This document shows, piece by piece, positions 41,201-53,200 of a DNA stretch of 62,000 nucleotides. The position numbers and the translations under genes are program-made. This stretch comes from Branchiostoma floridae (lineage: Eukaryota > Chordata > Leptocardii > Amphioxiformes > Branchiostomatidae). The notes under the pieces are model-generated. The model was not told where the DNA came from and searched no databases. It was given only the letters and a program-made list of their open reading frames with translations. Position 1 is the stretch's first letter, and the number at the start of each line of letters is the position of its first letter. The DNA lies in contig NC_049980.1 in NCBI RefSeq assembly GCF_000003815.2, forward strand, positions 24,607,638 to 24,669,637, in the 5' to 3' direction.

Positions 41201-43097
41201 GACATTCATCATCTCACGTACTTTTTATGTGCCGATTTCTGTATACTCATCAATAAATGTGTGCCTAGCATAAAAACAGTATTAACAAATTAAGTGCCAA
41301 ATTTCGCCAGCTTCCTATCGTTAACGTTAATCCTAGATAAAAGCCCTGAGATGGGAATTTCTGTAAGACAATACGTCCTGATGGACAGTACTGCCAAGCC
41401 TTCGTGATAAGTGCTGAAGCACAACACAGAAGTTTTGGTCCAACAAGTTTGCCTGGGCTGTTCGTGGGAGGATCTGCTGAAGTGTTTTGGCCGTTTGTCA
41501 CCCACAAGGGCGTGCCATTAAAGAAGGTTGCTGCCACGGACTGCTCTTCACCCATCGATCTGCTGGCAGTTGGGCGATCCTTCAGCTAAATCACCGCTCG
41601 TGACGGAGACCTACCGTCTTCAGAAATGACCACGGCAGGTTTATAGCCCGCCGGTAATGAAGTTCAAGATTTAGGACGTTTTACTGGACGTGAAGGGCTG
41701 ATTCCATGTGAGGATCATATGTCATATGATAACGTACTGGCTAGCTGGATAACTCCTGATTCTCTTCAACATCAAGGGGTCCGGCTGTGTGTGTATTCAA
41801 AATAGATTTTTCTTTTAATTTGTAAATGTCTTTATCGTTTTGTTTTTTGCAACCGAATTTTATTTAATCTTTGAATAGAATACATCTCACTGCTTTTTAT
41901 GGGCATATACGTTTGTGAATATTTACCGTTGAGATCGATAAATGTTTATTATTCTTTATTCCGGGCATCAACTGGCACATTGTAAAGCATACATAACAAC
42001 AATGAAAATATATGCAAGCAACGTTTAAGAAAGCAAAGAAACAATTTCTTATTTCACATCCATTCCTCAAATGAATTCTGAGATGAATCTGCAAGACAGT
42101 ATAATTGGTGACTCCTTGGCCATTTTTATCAGCAGCAAATAAAGCATAACTAAACAAATTCTATCATGAATTAGCAACAAATAAATGGCTTGTCTAGGAA
42201 TACATTAATGTCATACATACTTCGAAGGCTGGGACGGTTAATGCAGATAGTTATCTATAGTCACGATGCCGGTTGCATCCTACAATTTTTTTTGCAATTA
42301 GATTGATTGATTGGCTAGTCAATTATTTCTCCCGTCTCCAATCGCACGGTGTCCTTGAATGACATGATGGTAAATTATATACTATTCCTAGCCTTATGGC
42401 AATTAAAAGCGCCATCTGGCACAATTTGCCGGAACCTCTAGAACACAGCATTACTTGGAAAGAGCAGGGTTACTTAAGTGCTGGTATCATCCTGGTTTAG
42501 GTCCAACTATCAAAAACGTCGAATCCATAGACAAGAGCTGAGTATTCAAACAAATAGATGAGATCGTTGTTTGCTTTTTAGTTGACAATAAATCGAACCA
42601 AAACATCATGTGAACGAACGAACAATATCTTTCTAAAATGAATAGTGAAAAGTTAGGAAATCGCAATGCCTAGGATCTACAACAAACTTCCCCGCCATTA
42701 CGCGACTGAATTTTGTAAGACACCTTGAGGACTGTCCCACGAATGCCCTCAATTTACTGACATACACATATTGTAAAACGAATCTGATCGGGCTCTACAT
42801 GACGCTAAATCACAAACGCCACATTCAGCTTCTCGAAAAGACATTTTTTATATGTAACACCGGTGAGAAAGAGATGCCCCTGTAGCTTAACTTGTTCATA
42901 AAGCTCCTTGGTTAGACCCTGACTCAAACCTGGGTCTTTCGGAAGGGGCGTAAAATGGGGGTCCCTTGTTCGAAGAGATGACTCGAGCATGTTAAAAGGG
43001 GAACGCATAGCAACTCACTGTAAACAACTTTGCTGCTCATTAAACACTGAAATAACAATGATTTTTGCTGCGCTTTGTGATACTAAGCACATGTAGT
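35288..43097. other. Non-coding stretch with small repeats
   Basis: This region contains the 138-bp-period duplication (36553-36801), an 18-bp perfect palindrome with a CACGTG core (40865-40882) and an 18-bp-class poly(C) run near 40600. No gene is supported. Confidence 0.5.
36553..36801. repeat. Imperfect tandem duplication, period about 138 bp
   Basis: GCGGCTCTT...TGTAAATATGC, then AATCAAACCATAATCAAATC and TTGGAAGTC, occur in the same order from 36556 and from 36694, with small indels and substitutions. Confidence 0.85.
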
Positions 43098-43105
43098 GTC
43101 TGAAC

Positions 43106-43436
43106 CAGGACTCTAGCCAGCGTCCATTTTTCCGTCAATTGACGGAAATTTGCTGCGTATGACGGAAAAATTTTAAAACCAATCCGTCAACCTTGACAGA
43201 CCAAAATCCATGGTGGAAGCTACAGGCGGCACGGTCAGAAAGCTACACACTGTTTGTTTTGCTATAATTGTTATGATTGTTGACGATGTGTGTCGGCGCT
43301 CTTTCGCATACGATAATCTCATTAAAAAACTGTTTTTCAAGGTATCAGTTCTCAGTCGAAATCAGTTAATTTTCGCGGTTTTCGCAACAATGGGAATCGG
43401 CTGACAGATAAAATTTTCGAGCTGGCTAGAGCCCTG
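43106..43436. mobile_element. hAT-type MITE with perfect 8-bp target duplication
   Basis: The element begins CAGGACTCTAGCCAGC and ends with the inverse of CAGGGCTCTAGCCAGC. GTCTGAAC directly precedes (43098-43105) and follows it (43437-43444), giving the 8-bp target duplication typical of hAT transposases. Inside is a 20-bp palindrome around TCCGTCAATTGACGGA (43129-43148) and further CCGTCA/TGACGG copies. At 331 bp it is non-autonomous. It lies about 565 bp upstream of the 17-exon gene. Confidence 0.85.
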
Positions 43437-43869
43437 GTCTGAACGAACGAATGCCGCTAAGATATATCATCAGTCAACAACTCTAAAAGGAATGCAGTTC
43501 ATCAGAAGGCCACTTTACATCTCCTGGACGCTGGGACTTTTGAAGTGCTTGCTGTGTACTCAGCAGCTTGACTACGATTTGATGAAATACCCAGAACAAT
43601 GGTGTTTACAGATCAGCCAGGCGAGTTTACCTGCATTGTACTTTGGTCGGAGTCAACAAGGAGTTCGTCAGACGCAAATATGCTTCTTATTAAATGGATA
43701 CAGTAATCATCTAACTGTTGCACCCTCAAAAAATCATTCTCTGCGATGTACTTCCAATCAGGAAGTTAGCAAACTTTTCACAAACGATCATCCATCCAGC
43801 ACAATTTCTCTCACTGTTCTCCTCTCGGCCTAATCAAACAGCTAAACAGCTAACATGCTAGCTAATGTT

Positions 43870-43877
43870 TTTATAAC
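43870..43877 (+). promoter_or_regulatory. Possible TATA box upstream of the 17-exon gene
   Basis: TTTATAAC lies about 130 bp upstream of the start codon. It could set a start near 43900 and a short 5' leader. The assignment rests only on spacing; a 5' non-coding exon further upstream cannot be ruled out. Confidence 0.25.
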
Positions 43878-44001
43878 AGCTTAATCATTAGATCTTACGG
43901 TACACTAGGACAACAGTAGTTGAGCAGGTGCCAGACTTAGAGTCAATCGGCACGTCGTTATATGGTGTGGCCTGATCGGACGGACAACACAAGCTTGCAA
44001 G

Positions 44002-44279
44002 ATGGCCAGTCTTCTGCACCTTCTCGCTGTTCTCTCCGTCCTTGGCTGCTCTTTTGCAGACCACCCGGGACATGTGGACTATCCCGGCGGTCTGCAGACG
44101 GGGTGTTTGCAGGGAGAGAAGCACAAGGACGCCCCGTCTCCGGAGTCAGGCCTCGGGGTCTGTAAGGACTACTCCGACTCGAGCTGCTGCTCGGCCGACA
44201 TCGGTCAGCAACTTTCGGTGACCCCCATCGTCAAGGTGGACGGCTTCCGCTGGGACAACTGTGGCACATTGAGCAAGCG
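44002..44279 (+). CDS. Exon 1: signal peptide and start of folate-receptor module 1
   Basis: Residues 1-19 (MASLLHLLAVLSVLGCSFA) form a classical signal peptide with likely cleavage after Ala19. The mature part begins with an acidic/His stretch. Next come Cys35, a KHKDAPSPE segment that resembles the KHHKxxPGPE segment near the N-terminus of vertebrate folate receptors, then C-x-x-Y-x4-SCC and W-x-x-CG. The donor is CG|gtaaga, splitting an Arg codon at phase 2. Confidence 0.93.
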
Positions 44280-47200
44280 GTAAGATGGAGATGACTAACA
44301 ATTATTAGTTAACATGCAGGTAGTTCACGGATAGATATTTTGCAGGTTATGGCTGACCTTGCACGGGGAGTGCATGTCGGGGACATTAAATTTTTAAAAG
44401 CGGAGTTTTACACCCTGCAGGTCCTCTCTGGCCAGTTGATGAAATTGTTGTAACAAAAACGGTGAGATGTTTTCTCTGCCACTCCAGACAGCGAGATATA
44501 CATGTGTAACATGGTCCAGTCTGCCCTGAAAAAAATGTACTTATGGACTATACGTAATTGCATTGTTATTTCACTCCACCATGTTATGGAATGAAATATT
44601 GTTTTCGTCACATTTCTTCAAATTCTTGTTGTTGTTTTTTCTCCTGTCGAATGGATTCGTGGGCCGAATGACCTGAAATCTGGCCCCGGGGGTCAATACT
44701 CCCACATGTTTTTTTTTACCATTTTCAGACCAAAACTTAAAGTGTATATTTTGGCCCCCTGTGTCCCGGTATTAGCGGTATAACCAGTATAACCGGTGCA
44801 ATGGCCGAGCGGGCAGAGTGTTGCATTCGGTACGTCGAGAGTTCGAGTTCGGTAGATCCCCGGCAGAGTCATACCAAAGACTTTAAAATGGTACATGCTG
44901 TTTTCTCTGCTTAGTACTCAGCATTTGGGAAAGAGTATGGAAGTTGAACACACACCACTACCAGTGGACTTACTGACTAGCCCTCTGCTGTAGTGATTGC
45001 ACAAAGTTGTGTGGCCCAGGGCTACTGAAACGGAGATGGGCGCCGCCCTATGCGCCATTAGGCGCGGGAAGGACTTTGACTCTTTGACTTTTGCCCTGGT
45101 ACTCAGGGCACCCGAAATTTAAAATGATAGTGCATGGGATATTAACTAAAAGGACCCGTTATCATTTCGGGCCCAAATCACTTTAAAATGATTTATTTGG
45201 ATATTTTGAGGGGGGGGGGGTCCTACGGCTTTTTTCAACACCCGCCGCGTTCCTGCGTTTCAATATACATGTATATGATTATGATATTATTAGAGGATGT
45301 ATGTTGGGCGATGTGCTAGGTGTGCGTCATCACTAATTGCATCATTATGGGGCATGCGCAGTCAATAGGCGGGCGACATTTAGCATAAGCGATGGCCTTA
45401 TTGGTCAACTCGGTTACAGCCAATGAGGAAGGGTCTTCAAACCCCTGCTTGCTCTAATTGATATTCATGAACACGCATGACAAACGTGATCTGGTCAATG
45501 CGGGTGTTGTTAGAATTCGCTCTAATTATTATTCATGAACGACTAGTAAAGCCAAACCGCGAAACAACGAGTGTGAAGACATCATTCTCGGTGGTATTAC
45601 CACCAATGCGTGCGCAAACTGTGGCAGAAATATCGACGTCATCACAAGAAGCGATTTACGCCTGAAACACTTGACAGTACACAACATGTGTATCTATTAT
45701 AAGAAATTTCGTTGAAATCTTGTATGTATATATATATATATATATATATAAATTTGTGTGCTTGTCTGCACATTTAGATTACGCCGAATACGTCTCATGA
45801 ATTTGTTTCCGACACAATGCTCAATCTTCTGATAGCACACCGTTGACAAATCTAACAGAACGTGGAAACTCACCATAACGTACAGGATAAGTACAGGAAC
45901 TGCCCTTGCCTTGTGTAGATGTGAGGAAGACTTCAAATCATAACCGTACGGCACGACATTGCCTGCTGCAGGTACGTACATGTAATACCAAAGTTTAGGG
46001 TTGCATAACATGTTGCATCTGTAGAAAAATACGACACAACTTCCATTTTTTAAAGAACAACAGTACCCTCCTTGTTAATGCGTGAATCACTAGCATGTTG
46101 TGTGTGTGTTGTAATCAAGAAATAAAAGTGTGATTACAGTACAGTACTAGTATTAACTAACCGTAGTTTCGGGTCAAGAGGGAGGGGGCAGTAGAGTAAT
46201 GAAATTTGTGCGATTATGAAATTTTAGCGGTTGAACGGTGACTGTTAACAGTTCAAGAATTACAGTACCTCAGTCTAGTCCTCTCAGTAGCTGATAAGAA
46301 GGCATGCGAAAACATCGTTCCTCTGCTCGACCAAAAAATCTGTCTTCTTTCCCTGAAGCGGATTGCGTTCAAAAGACATGAAAGACGGGTATTTGGGGCG
46401 ATTTCTAGACAAAAAATGTATACATATTATGAACAGTCCATTCTCGCAGGGCTGATTTTTTATTCAAATTCAATTTTGGAACGATCCATTTTTGCATAAG
46501 GAGGAGGGTGGAGGGAAATATGCCGAAGTTGCCCATAAGCAAATACCGGCCTTACTAGTCATGACACAGTTTGCTTACCACAAAGAATGTCGGGACGGGT
46601 TGTGGTCAATCGATGTTGATACTATACAGTGTTGCGTTGGGCGGTGTTGTTGTGCTTGTGTTGGTCTAACGTGTTTACCTAGGCTAGGATGACGCAACGC
46701 GCCACGACGCAGGTGTTCCCACCTGACTGGCACCTGTTTTAAAGACTATTCTAGGTCAATTACATAATGAAATTAATTCTTTAAGTTTTCAAACTCAGAA
46801 GTGAACACATTTGTTTCAGAAGCTCACTCTCACTCTCGACAGTAGCAACTTTACTTAGGACTTCGTATGGAAGCATCTTGAAAGCTTGTGGTTTCAGATT
46901 TAATACCAACATAGTTTTTTTTACGTAAGTTTACAAGAGACTAAAATCAATAAGATGAGTTTGGTTTTCTGATTAGTTTTTTTTTCAACCCAACGCTGAA
47001 TATCAGGCATATCGCGCATAGAATGTTTTTCACGGAATCTTGACGGAGATATTTGTTTATCTGATAGCGCAGGGCCCGATAACAGTAAGCTGTCAAACAC
47101 GTCTTAAGTAATCCGCCATCTAAGCTAGACATGTCGACAGGAGGCGGGCAAATACCTTTGCTGTGACAATGTCACACAGCTTTGATTTGGCCTTTAACTG

Positions 47201-50200
47201 TGATCCGATAATGTAAACTGTATAGCAAAATATATCCGTCAACTTTTATTCCATATCATTTTAGGTCTAGTCCTTAGGTCTTGTCTAGCCAGCCAGCCCA
47301 GTTGATGTTCGATGTTAGCTAGCACTGATAGTCTATATTTCCGTCCTGAGGACAGGGCGTTAAATGGAGGTCACGTGCTTGAGGAGATGCACACCTCTAC
47401 CACCTTAAAAAACCCACCACACTTATCAAAAAGAGAAGGGGCCCTTCCCTGTGTACGTAGTTTAAAGCCTACAGTCCTATGGCCGCACCTGGGGCAATTG
47501 CTGTCGTATTACTATTAGTGTCACTATTCGTTGCATACAGACTGCCATTACAGACCCTTGAGATTTAGCCCCGACTATCCATGGCTGCGAGGAAAGAGAA
47601 CTAGTAGTTGGCCCATCAAATGACAATACCGATAACATATCATGTGCCATTTCCGTCTGTGCAGGTGTCAAGACTTCATGGTGAATGTGGAGTGCTTCTA
47701 CCGCTGCTCACCTTCCCTGCCGACCTGGGCCGCGCCCTACCCGTCCGCCGTCAGGGGCGTGCCGGTCTGCATGCAGTTCTGCGACGACTGGATGGAGGCG
47801 TGTCGAGAGGACATGACGTGTGCAGACAACTGGATCACCGGCTGGAAGATAGAAGACGGTGAGCTGAACAAGTGCCGAAGCGAAGAGAGGTGCAGGACCT
47901 TTGCACAGGTACGCTTCGTTTTTATCCTAAAGCACATGTGGGGTTCGGCGTATTGCTTTATGTGTCTTTTCGAAACATTTTCTACGTCTTCGTCACCTTT
48001 TTTTAATGTTTCGTCTTTTTATCCATTCGCCTCCCTATAGTATTAGGACAAAAGTGGGTTAAGTTACCACTACTACGATAATGAAGAAAGAAACAAGCGT
48101 CGAACCATACTTATTCTAAGTTGACAGATGCAGAAATACGGTAGATAACAGAAAAAAAGAAGATCTTATTTTTTGGAGACACCCATATCGTATCACTTAA
48201 AAAAAGTAGGGTATCAACAAGCAAAGGTATCAACATTGGTATGCAATGCTTATATAGGGTTGATTTAATCGACCTTGTAAAGAAACCGTTAAGAGAATCA
48301 ACTTTATATTATGTTCATATCCTCCATAGATCACTTTTAAAATGATTTGTGTGATGCAGCAAACGACACGAAATACTAAAGCTTCTTGTCGTTCTTCCAG
48401 GTGTTCAGGAACGGCCGTGGCCTGTGTGAGAGCATCTGGGGTCAGTCCTTCACCTACGAGTCCACTCCTGACACACCATGCCTGGACTTCCGCTTCCCGC
48501 CGACAGAGGGCCAGATCACGGTCCCAGAACCTGGGACAGAGAGCGTCGAGCCGGCCTTCAAGAGACAGGACGAGTGTATCATCGGTAAGACACTTCCACT
48601 TTACTCACTCTGACGGGTGTATCGGACCCGAGAAATAATATTTTGATGTACCAGATCATCCTCATATACGCTGCTAATTCGTACGAATTCGGAACGAGAA
48701 AAAAGAAGTAGTGATTAGCGGAAGGCCACGAAAGAAATACCAATGAATTGTTTGATATTAATAAGATACATGTCATAAGACACAGCATCATTCATCAATG
48801 AAACCAAGAAGGTTGAATAGGGGCCCCTTTTCAACCTCCTTGTTCAAACCAATCTCCTTCCAGACACTACAGACGTCCGTTTGCTGAACATTTTCACCAG
48901 GTCTAATCAAGTTAGAAAGTTCTTTGACAGCCAAGAGATACATACCTGCCAACGTTTTGGTAGTCCTTCTTCTACCCTCCTCAGGTCTATACTGACTTAC
49001 TGTATAATCAATATCTATCTGTTCCTATCCAGACGCCGTTGATTTTCACAAGAAGAAGCCGTCCCCCGAGCCGAAGCTGAACGCGTGCAGAAACTACCGC
49101 CAGGACAGCTGCTGCACCACCGAGATCGACAACGACATGGTCAACAGGCCCATCCGCAAGGTCGGCCAGATGAACTGGGACACCTGCGGCCCTCTCAGCC
49201 CGAGGTGGGACTCTTCTGCAAACATGGTGGCTATGTTAAGGAGGAGTTGTATTAAGCTGCAAAATGTTTTATGCATATCAGGATAGAAAAGAGCTAGGGA
49301 AATTTTCATGGTACAATGAATCAGTAGATACTGTGCGTAGCGTCTGTCTACTCTGTCACGACCAATGAAAGATTATCTCCTTAATTTCCAAGCAGATCCA
49401 AAAGCTGGCAGAGGAGTGAAGCCGGTCTAGAAGTGTGTATGCTCCGGTGCCCGTCAGACCCCCTTTGGCCGGCTTATGGCACCGTAGGATCTTCTTCGAG
49501 ATTATAGCTCCTCAATATTAGCTCCTACCTGCTAAGGAAAAGTAGGACCAGTTATAATTGAAGACTTTTTGAATTGGGTAGCTAGAAAATAAGATTGCAT
49601 ACTGTTTGTTAACCCGTCTTTACCCTTGTTTTATGCAAAGGTGTGAAGAATTCCTGATTGACTCCGAGTGTTTCTACCAATGTTCCCCCCTCCTCAACAA
49701 ATGGCGCGTCCCTGGTGTTGATCCTGCCACAGACCCCTTCACACCCGTGGTAGAAGGTAGGTATCCATGCGCTAGTACTGCCTTAGTGTCACAACACATC
49801 ATAGTGATGATTCGTAATGGGGTGTAGGTTTCATTGAAACAGATGGTATCTCCCCTATTTCAAAATTCATCTTGGTCAACCGCATTTTCAACATGTTCTT
49901 TGTGCGAGTCTTTTACCATTAACTTTTTGATAGTTGATTTAAATTCTCCCCTCTTAACATCATAGAACCCACACATTGCAGAAAAGACGGCATCTTTCGT
50001 CTTCCACTGTGTTAAAAAAGGAAGTCAAATCCAATTAGTTACATTCTAGAATTAGTCTTTAGTCTAGAGTAGTCGCTTGCTATACTGTTTACCATTGTTT
50101 CAACTTGTCACCATGCCATTTTGTCACTCGCAATTAGCCTTCGGGCAAGAATCTGCTAGAAAAACCTATCAATATATTCCTCCCAGGCATCCCACTCTGC

Positions 50201-53200
50201 TCTCACTTCTGTGACGGCATGTTCAACGCCTGTAAGTTCGACCGCACATGCGCCGTGAACTGGGCCACGGACTGGGACTTCTCCACGGGAGAGAACAAAT
50301 GCAAACCGGATTCCAAATGTGAACTCATCAAGGACGTAAGTATGACATCGCATGATGTGCTTCTAAAAGTTCTACCAAACGTTCACAAAGCTGTCTGTAA
50401 CGTTATATAGTTATTTGGGAATACGGCTAGTTTGATAGTTTTATTTCTGTAATCCCATTCTACCTCTTCACGACTCGTGGAAACGTCGGTTCAAAAGTAC
50501 TTCTGCTTGTACGGTTAGGTTTGTAAGTTTGAAAATGTCGTAATAAAGACACTTGGACTACTTGACGGTGTGTATACGTCTCGCTATTGCAGGTCTTTAA
50601 GAATGCCAAGGCCATGTGTGAGAGCGTCTGGGGCTCGGCCTTCACGTACGTGTCCAACAGGAACGCGCCGTGCCTGGACCCGACCGCTCACCCGACCGAG
50701 CAGGTCACCAAGCCGAGGAAGGCGGTGGTCGCCGCTGCGGAAAGTGAAGACAAATGGGGCTGCCTCGGTGACAGGAAACACAAGGTGATGACGTTAGATG
50801 AAAAATATATGATAGCTAAAGCTGGGTGGAAGAATGTCCATCATATGCCACCAACCTCTATTGTATAACAATAACAGTTCCAAATGAATTTGCTGCCTTT
50901 CTCGTATTGTTTCCATTTCCCTCCAATGTTAGCAAGAAAATAGGTATGGCCGAAATTCATACCGCTTGCATGGACATAAGAAGACTTTACTGTAAATACC
51001 TTATAAGTCACAAGTGATTTTCTCTACTAGAGGACGCCCGGTCCGGAGCCAGATCTGCAGGTCTGCAGTGAGTACAGCATGAACAGCTGCTGTTCGGCGG
51101 AGTTTGACCAGCAGCTCAGGATGAGCCCCGTGGTGAAGATTGACCAGTTTTATATGAACAGATGCGGCACCATGTCTCCCAGGTACGTCCAACTTCGCTC
51201 CGAACGTAGAGATACTGGTATTGTGATCCACCAGCAGACCTAGTGACAAATACAGTTACGTAAACGCTTTAAAAAAGAAGGCTGAGCTATATGCATATGC
51301 CTGTATGATACTAGTAATCACTTCTAGTAAACATTGATGCTACAGTAATAGTTTACTGGTCGAGTGGAGCGACTTGACTAACACATACAGCCTGCATTCA
51401 TGGCGGCTGCTGTCGAAGGTGGGCACTGACTTAAGTCACGTGAGGTCAGAATTCGACGCCGATAACTACATACTTACTAGTAATTTGATCTGCGTTCAAA
51501 TTGTTCGTATGAACTACATACGTCAACTCATACTTAATACGTCTGACTTAATTACCGCAAATCGAACTGACGTTGATCTGCCTTAGGCTTAGGTCACATT
51601 TCCAAACCGGAGCCCGGCTGGGCTTGCGAAAAGAATTACATTAACGATATCAAAATACACAAACTGTCAAAATAAGATTCATGGATATGATTTGTGTATA
51701 TTTCTAGGTATATATGTTAATTTTGCGTTTCTTAAAACATCCCGGCCGGGTCCCGGTTTGGAAATGTAACCTAAGCCTTACCAATGTACCCCCACCCTCC
51801 CCATTACAGGTGCGAACAGTTCCGACTGGCGATGAACTGCCACTACCACTGCGACCCTATGATATACCGGTACGGCAAGCGGGGCCACCCGTGGGCCGTG
51901 CAGAACATCCCGATCTGCTCGTCTTTCTGCGACGATTTCTTCGATGCCTGTCGGGACGATCTGACTTGCGCAGAGAGCCAGGCTACGGATTGGTACTACT
52001 CACCTGAGGGGATCAACAATTGTAGACCCGACTCCAAATGTCGCACGTTTGCTGAGGTAAGACCTCCTTTAAGTAAAGCAAAGACTGATGGAAAACCGAT
52101 GAGCGACCAAAAATCATCAAGCGATCATTGAAAGGTCTTTATGGGATCATCGGAAGACTTAGCTGAATATCAAAAGATAACTGACAGATACTAGTAATTG
52201 AAAGGCATTGGAGATCAGGGAGCGCTAAAAGAAAGAACCCTATGAGCCGTACCAAGGAACAGGTATGCAGCCCTGCGAAAACGGTTTCAATAGAATAGTT
52301 GGAACTCTTAAAAGTTTATTGCTTCTGTATGATTTAATAAGCTCCGGGTTATGCAACACATGACGGAAGGAATGATATTCTCCGCTAAAGGAAAGAACAC
52401 AACTTGCTCATTCTCTCCACCCCTCACCCCCAGGTGTACGTCGATGGACGTGGTCTTTGTAACAACATTTGGAGCGACTCGTACGTCTACACGGAGGACG
52501 ACGACACGTGTATCAACATCATGAGCATTGGGTCCCAGACACGCGCTAGTGATGCCGAAGAGCACAACCCTCACGCAGACCACCATCACGACGACGGACA
52601 CGGACACAGCGACATGAGCCAGGCTGACAGTGACAGTTGGGCCTGCGTCAGGCATGACGATCCCCACCACAAGGTTCGTATGTCATTTCTTATCGACTCT
52701 AGGCATAGGGGAGGGAACGTGCGTATATCAACTTATAAGTCGAAATTTGTTTTTCTTTAAAATCTATTCAGCACCAAAAAACAAGAGCTCGGTCGACGGA
52801 AGAACTTGTCGGACTCGGTGGCTAAACTTCTTAATGCTTTGTGGTACATAGCAGAGCTTGACAGTACAGTAGAAGCCGCTTAAATGAACACCCAATTTGC
52901 CAGAGCATTTCGTGCAATTATCCGATTGGTGCAACAAAGCGAAGTTATTAAGCTGGGCTGCACCACCATGGAATTTGGGGATTTCGTGCAATTAACAGAA
53001 GTGTGCGATTTTCCGTTGTGCAATTAATTGGCTTCCATTGTACTAGCTTTCTCTCTCGCCATTTGCTTTGATTCATGCCATGGCTAGGCGTGAACATCAT
53101 TATGTATGGGACATTTGACAGGTCAAGACCAACGAAACATCTACATGTAATTAGCTTGCACTTTCTTCAATAACTGTGCCATTTGGGTAATCAAAACAGG

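Larger units (their letters stand above)
44280..47664 (+). other. Intron 1 (3.4 kb)
   Basis: This is the longest intron. It holds a tRNA-derived SINE (44797-45110), a poly(G) run near 45211, two copies of a CTCTAATTxATATTCATGAAC-like segment about 67 bp apart (near 45452 and 45519), a (TA)n run at 45727-45751, and otherwise no recognisable feature. Confidence 0.85.

Noticed and set aside
52308-52670. Minus-strand 120-codon ORF opposite exon 10
   Set aside because: It is a shadow of the spliced coding exon; repeated GTG/GAC codons produce the open frame.
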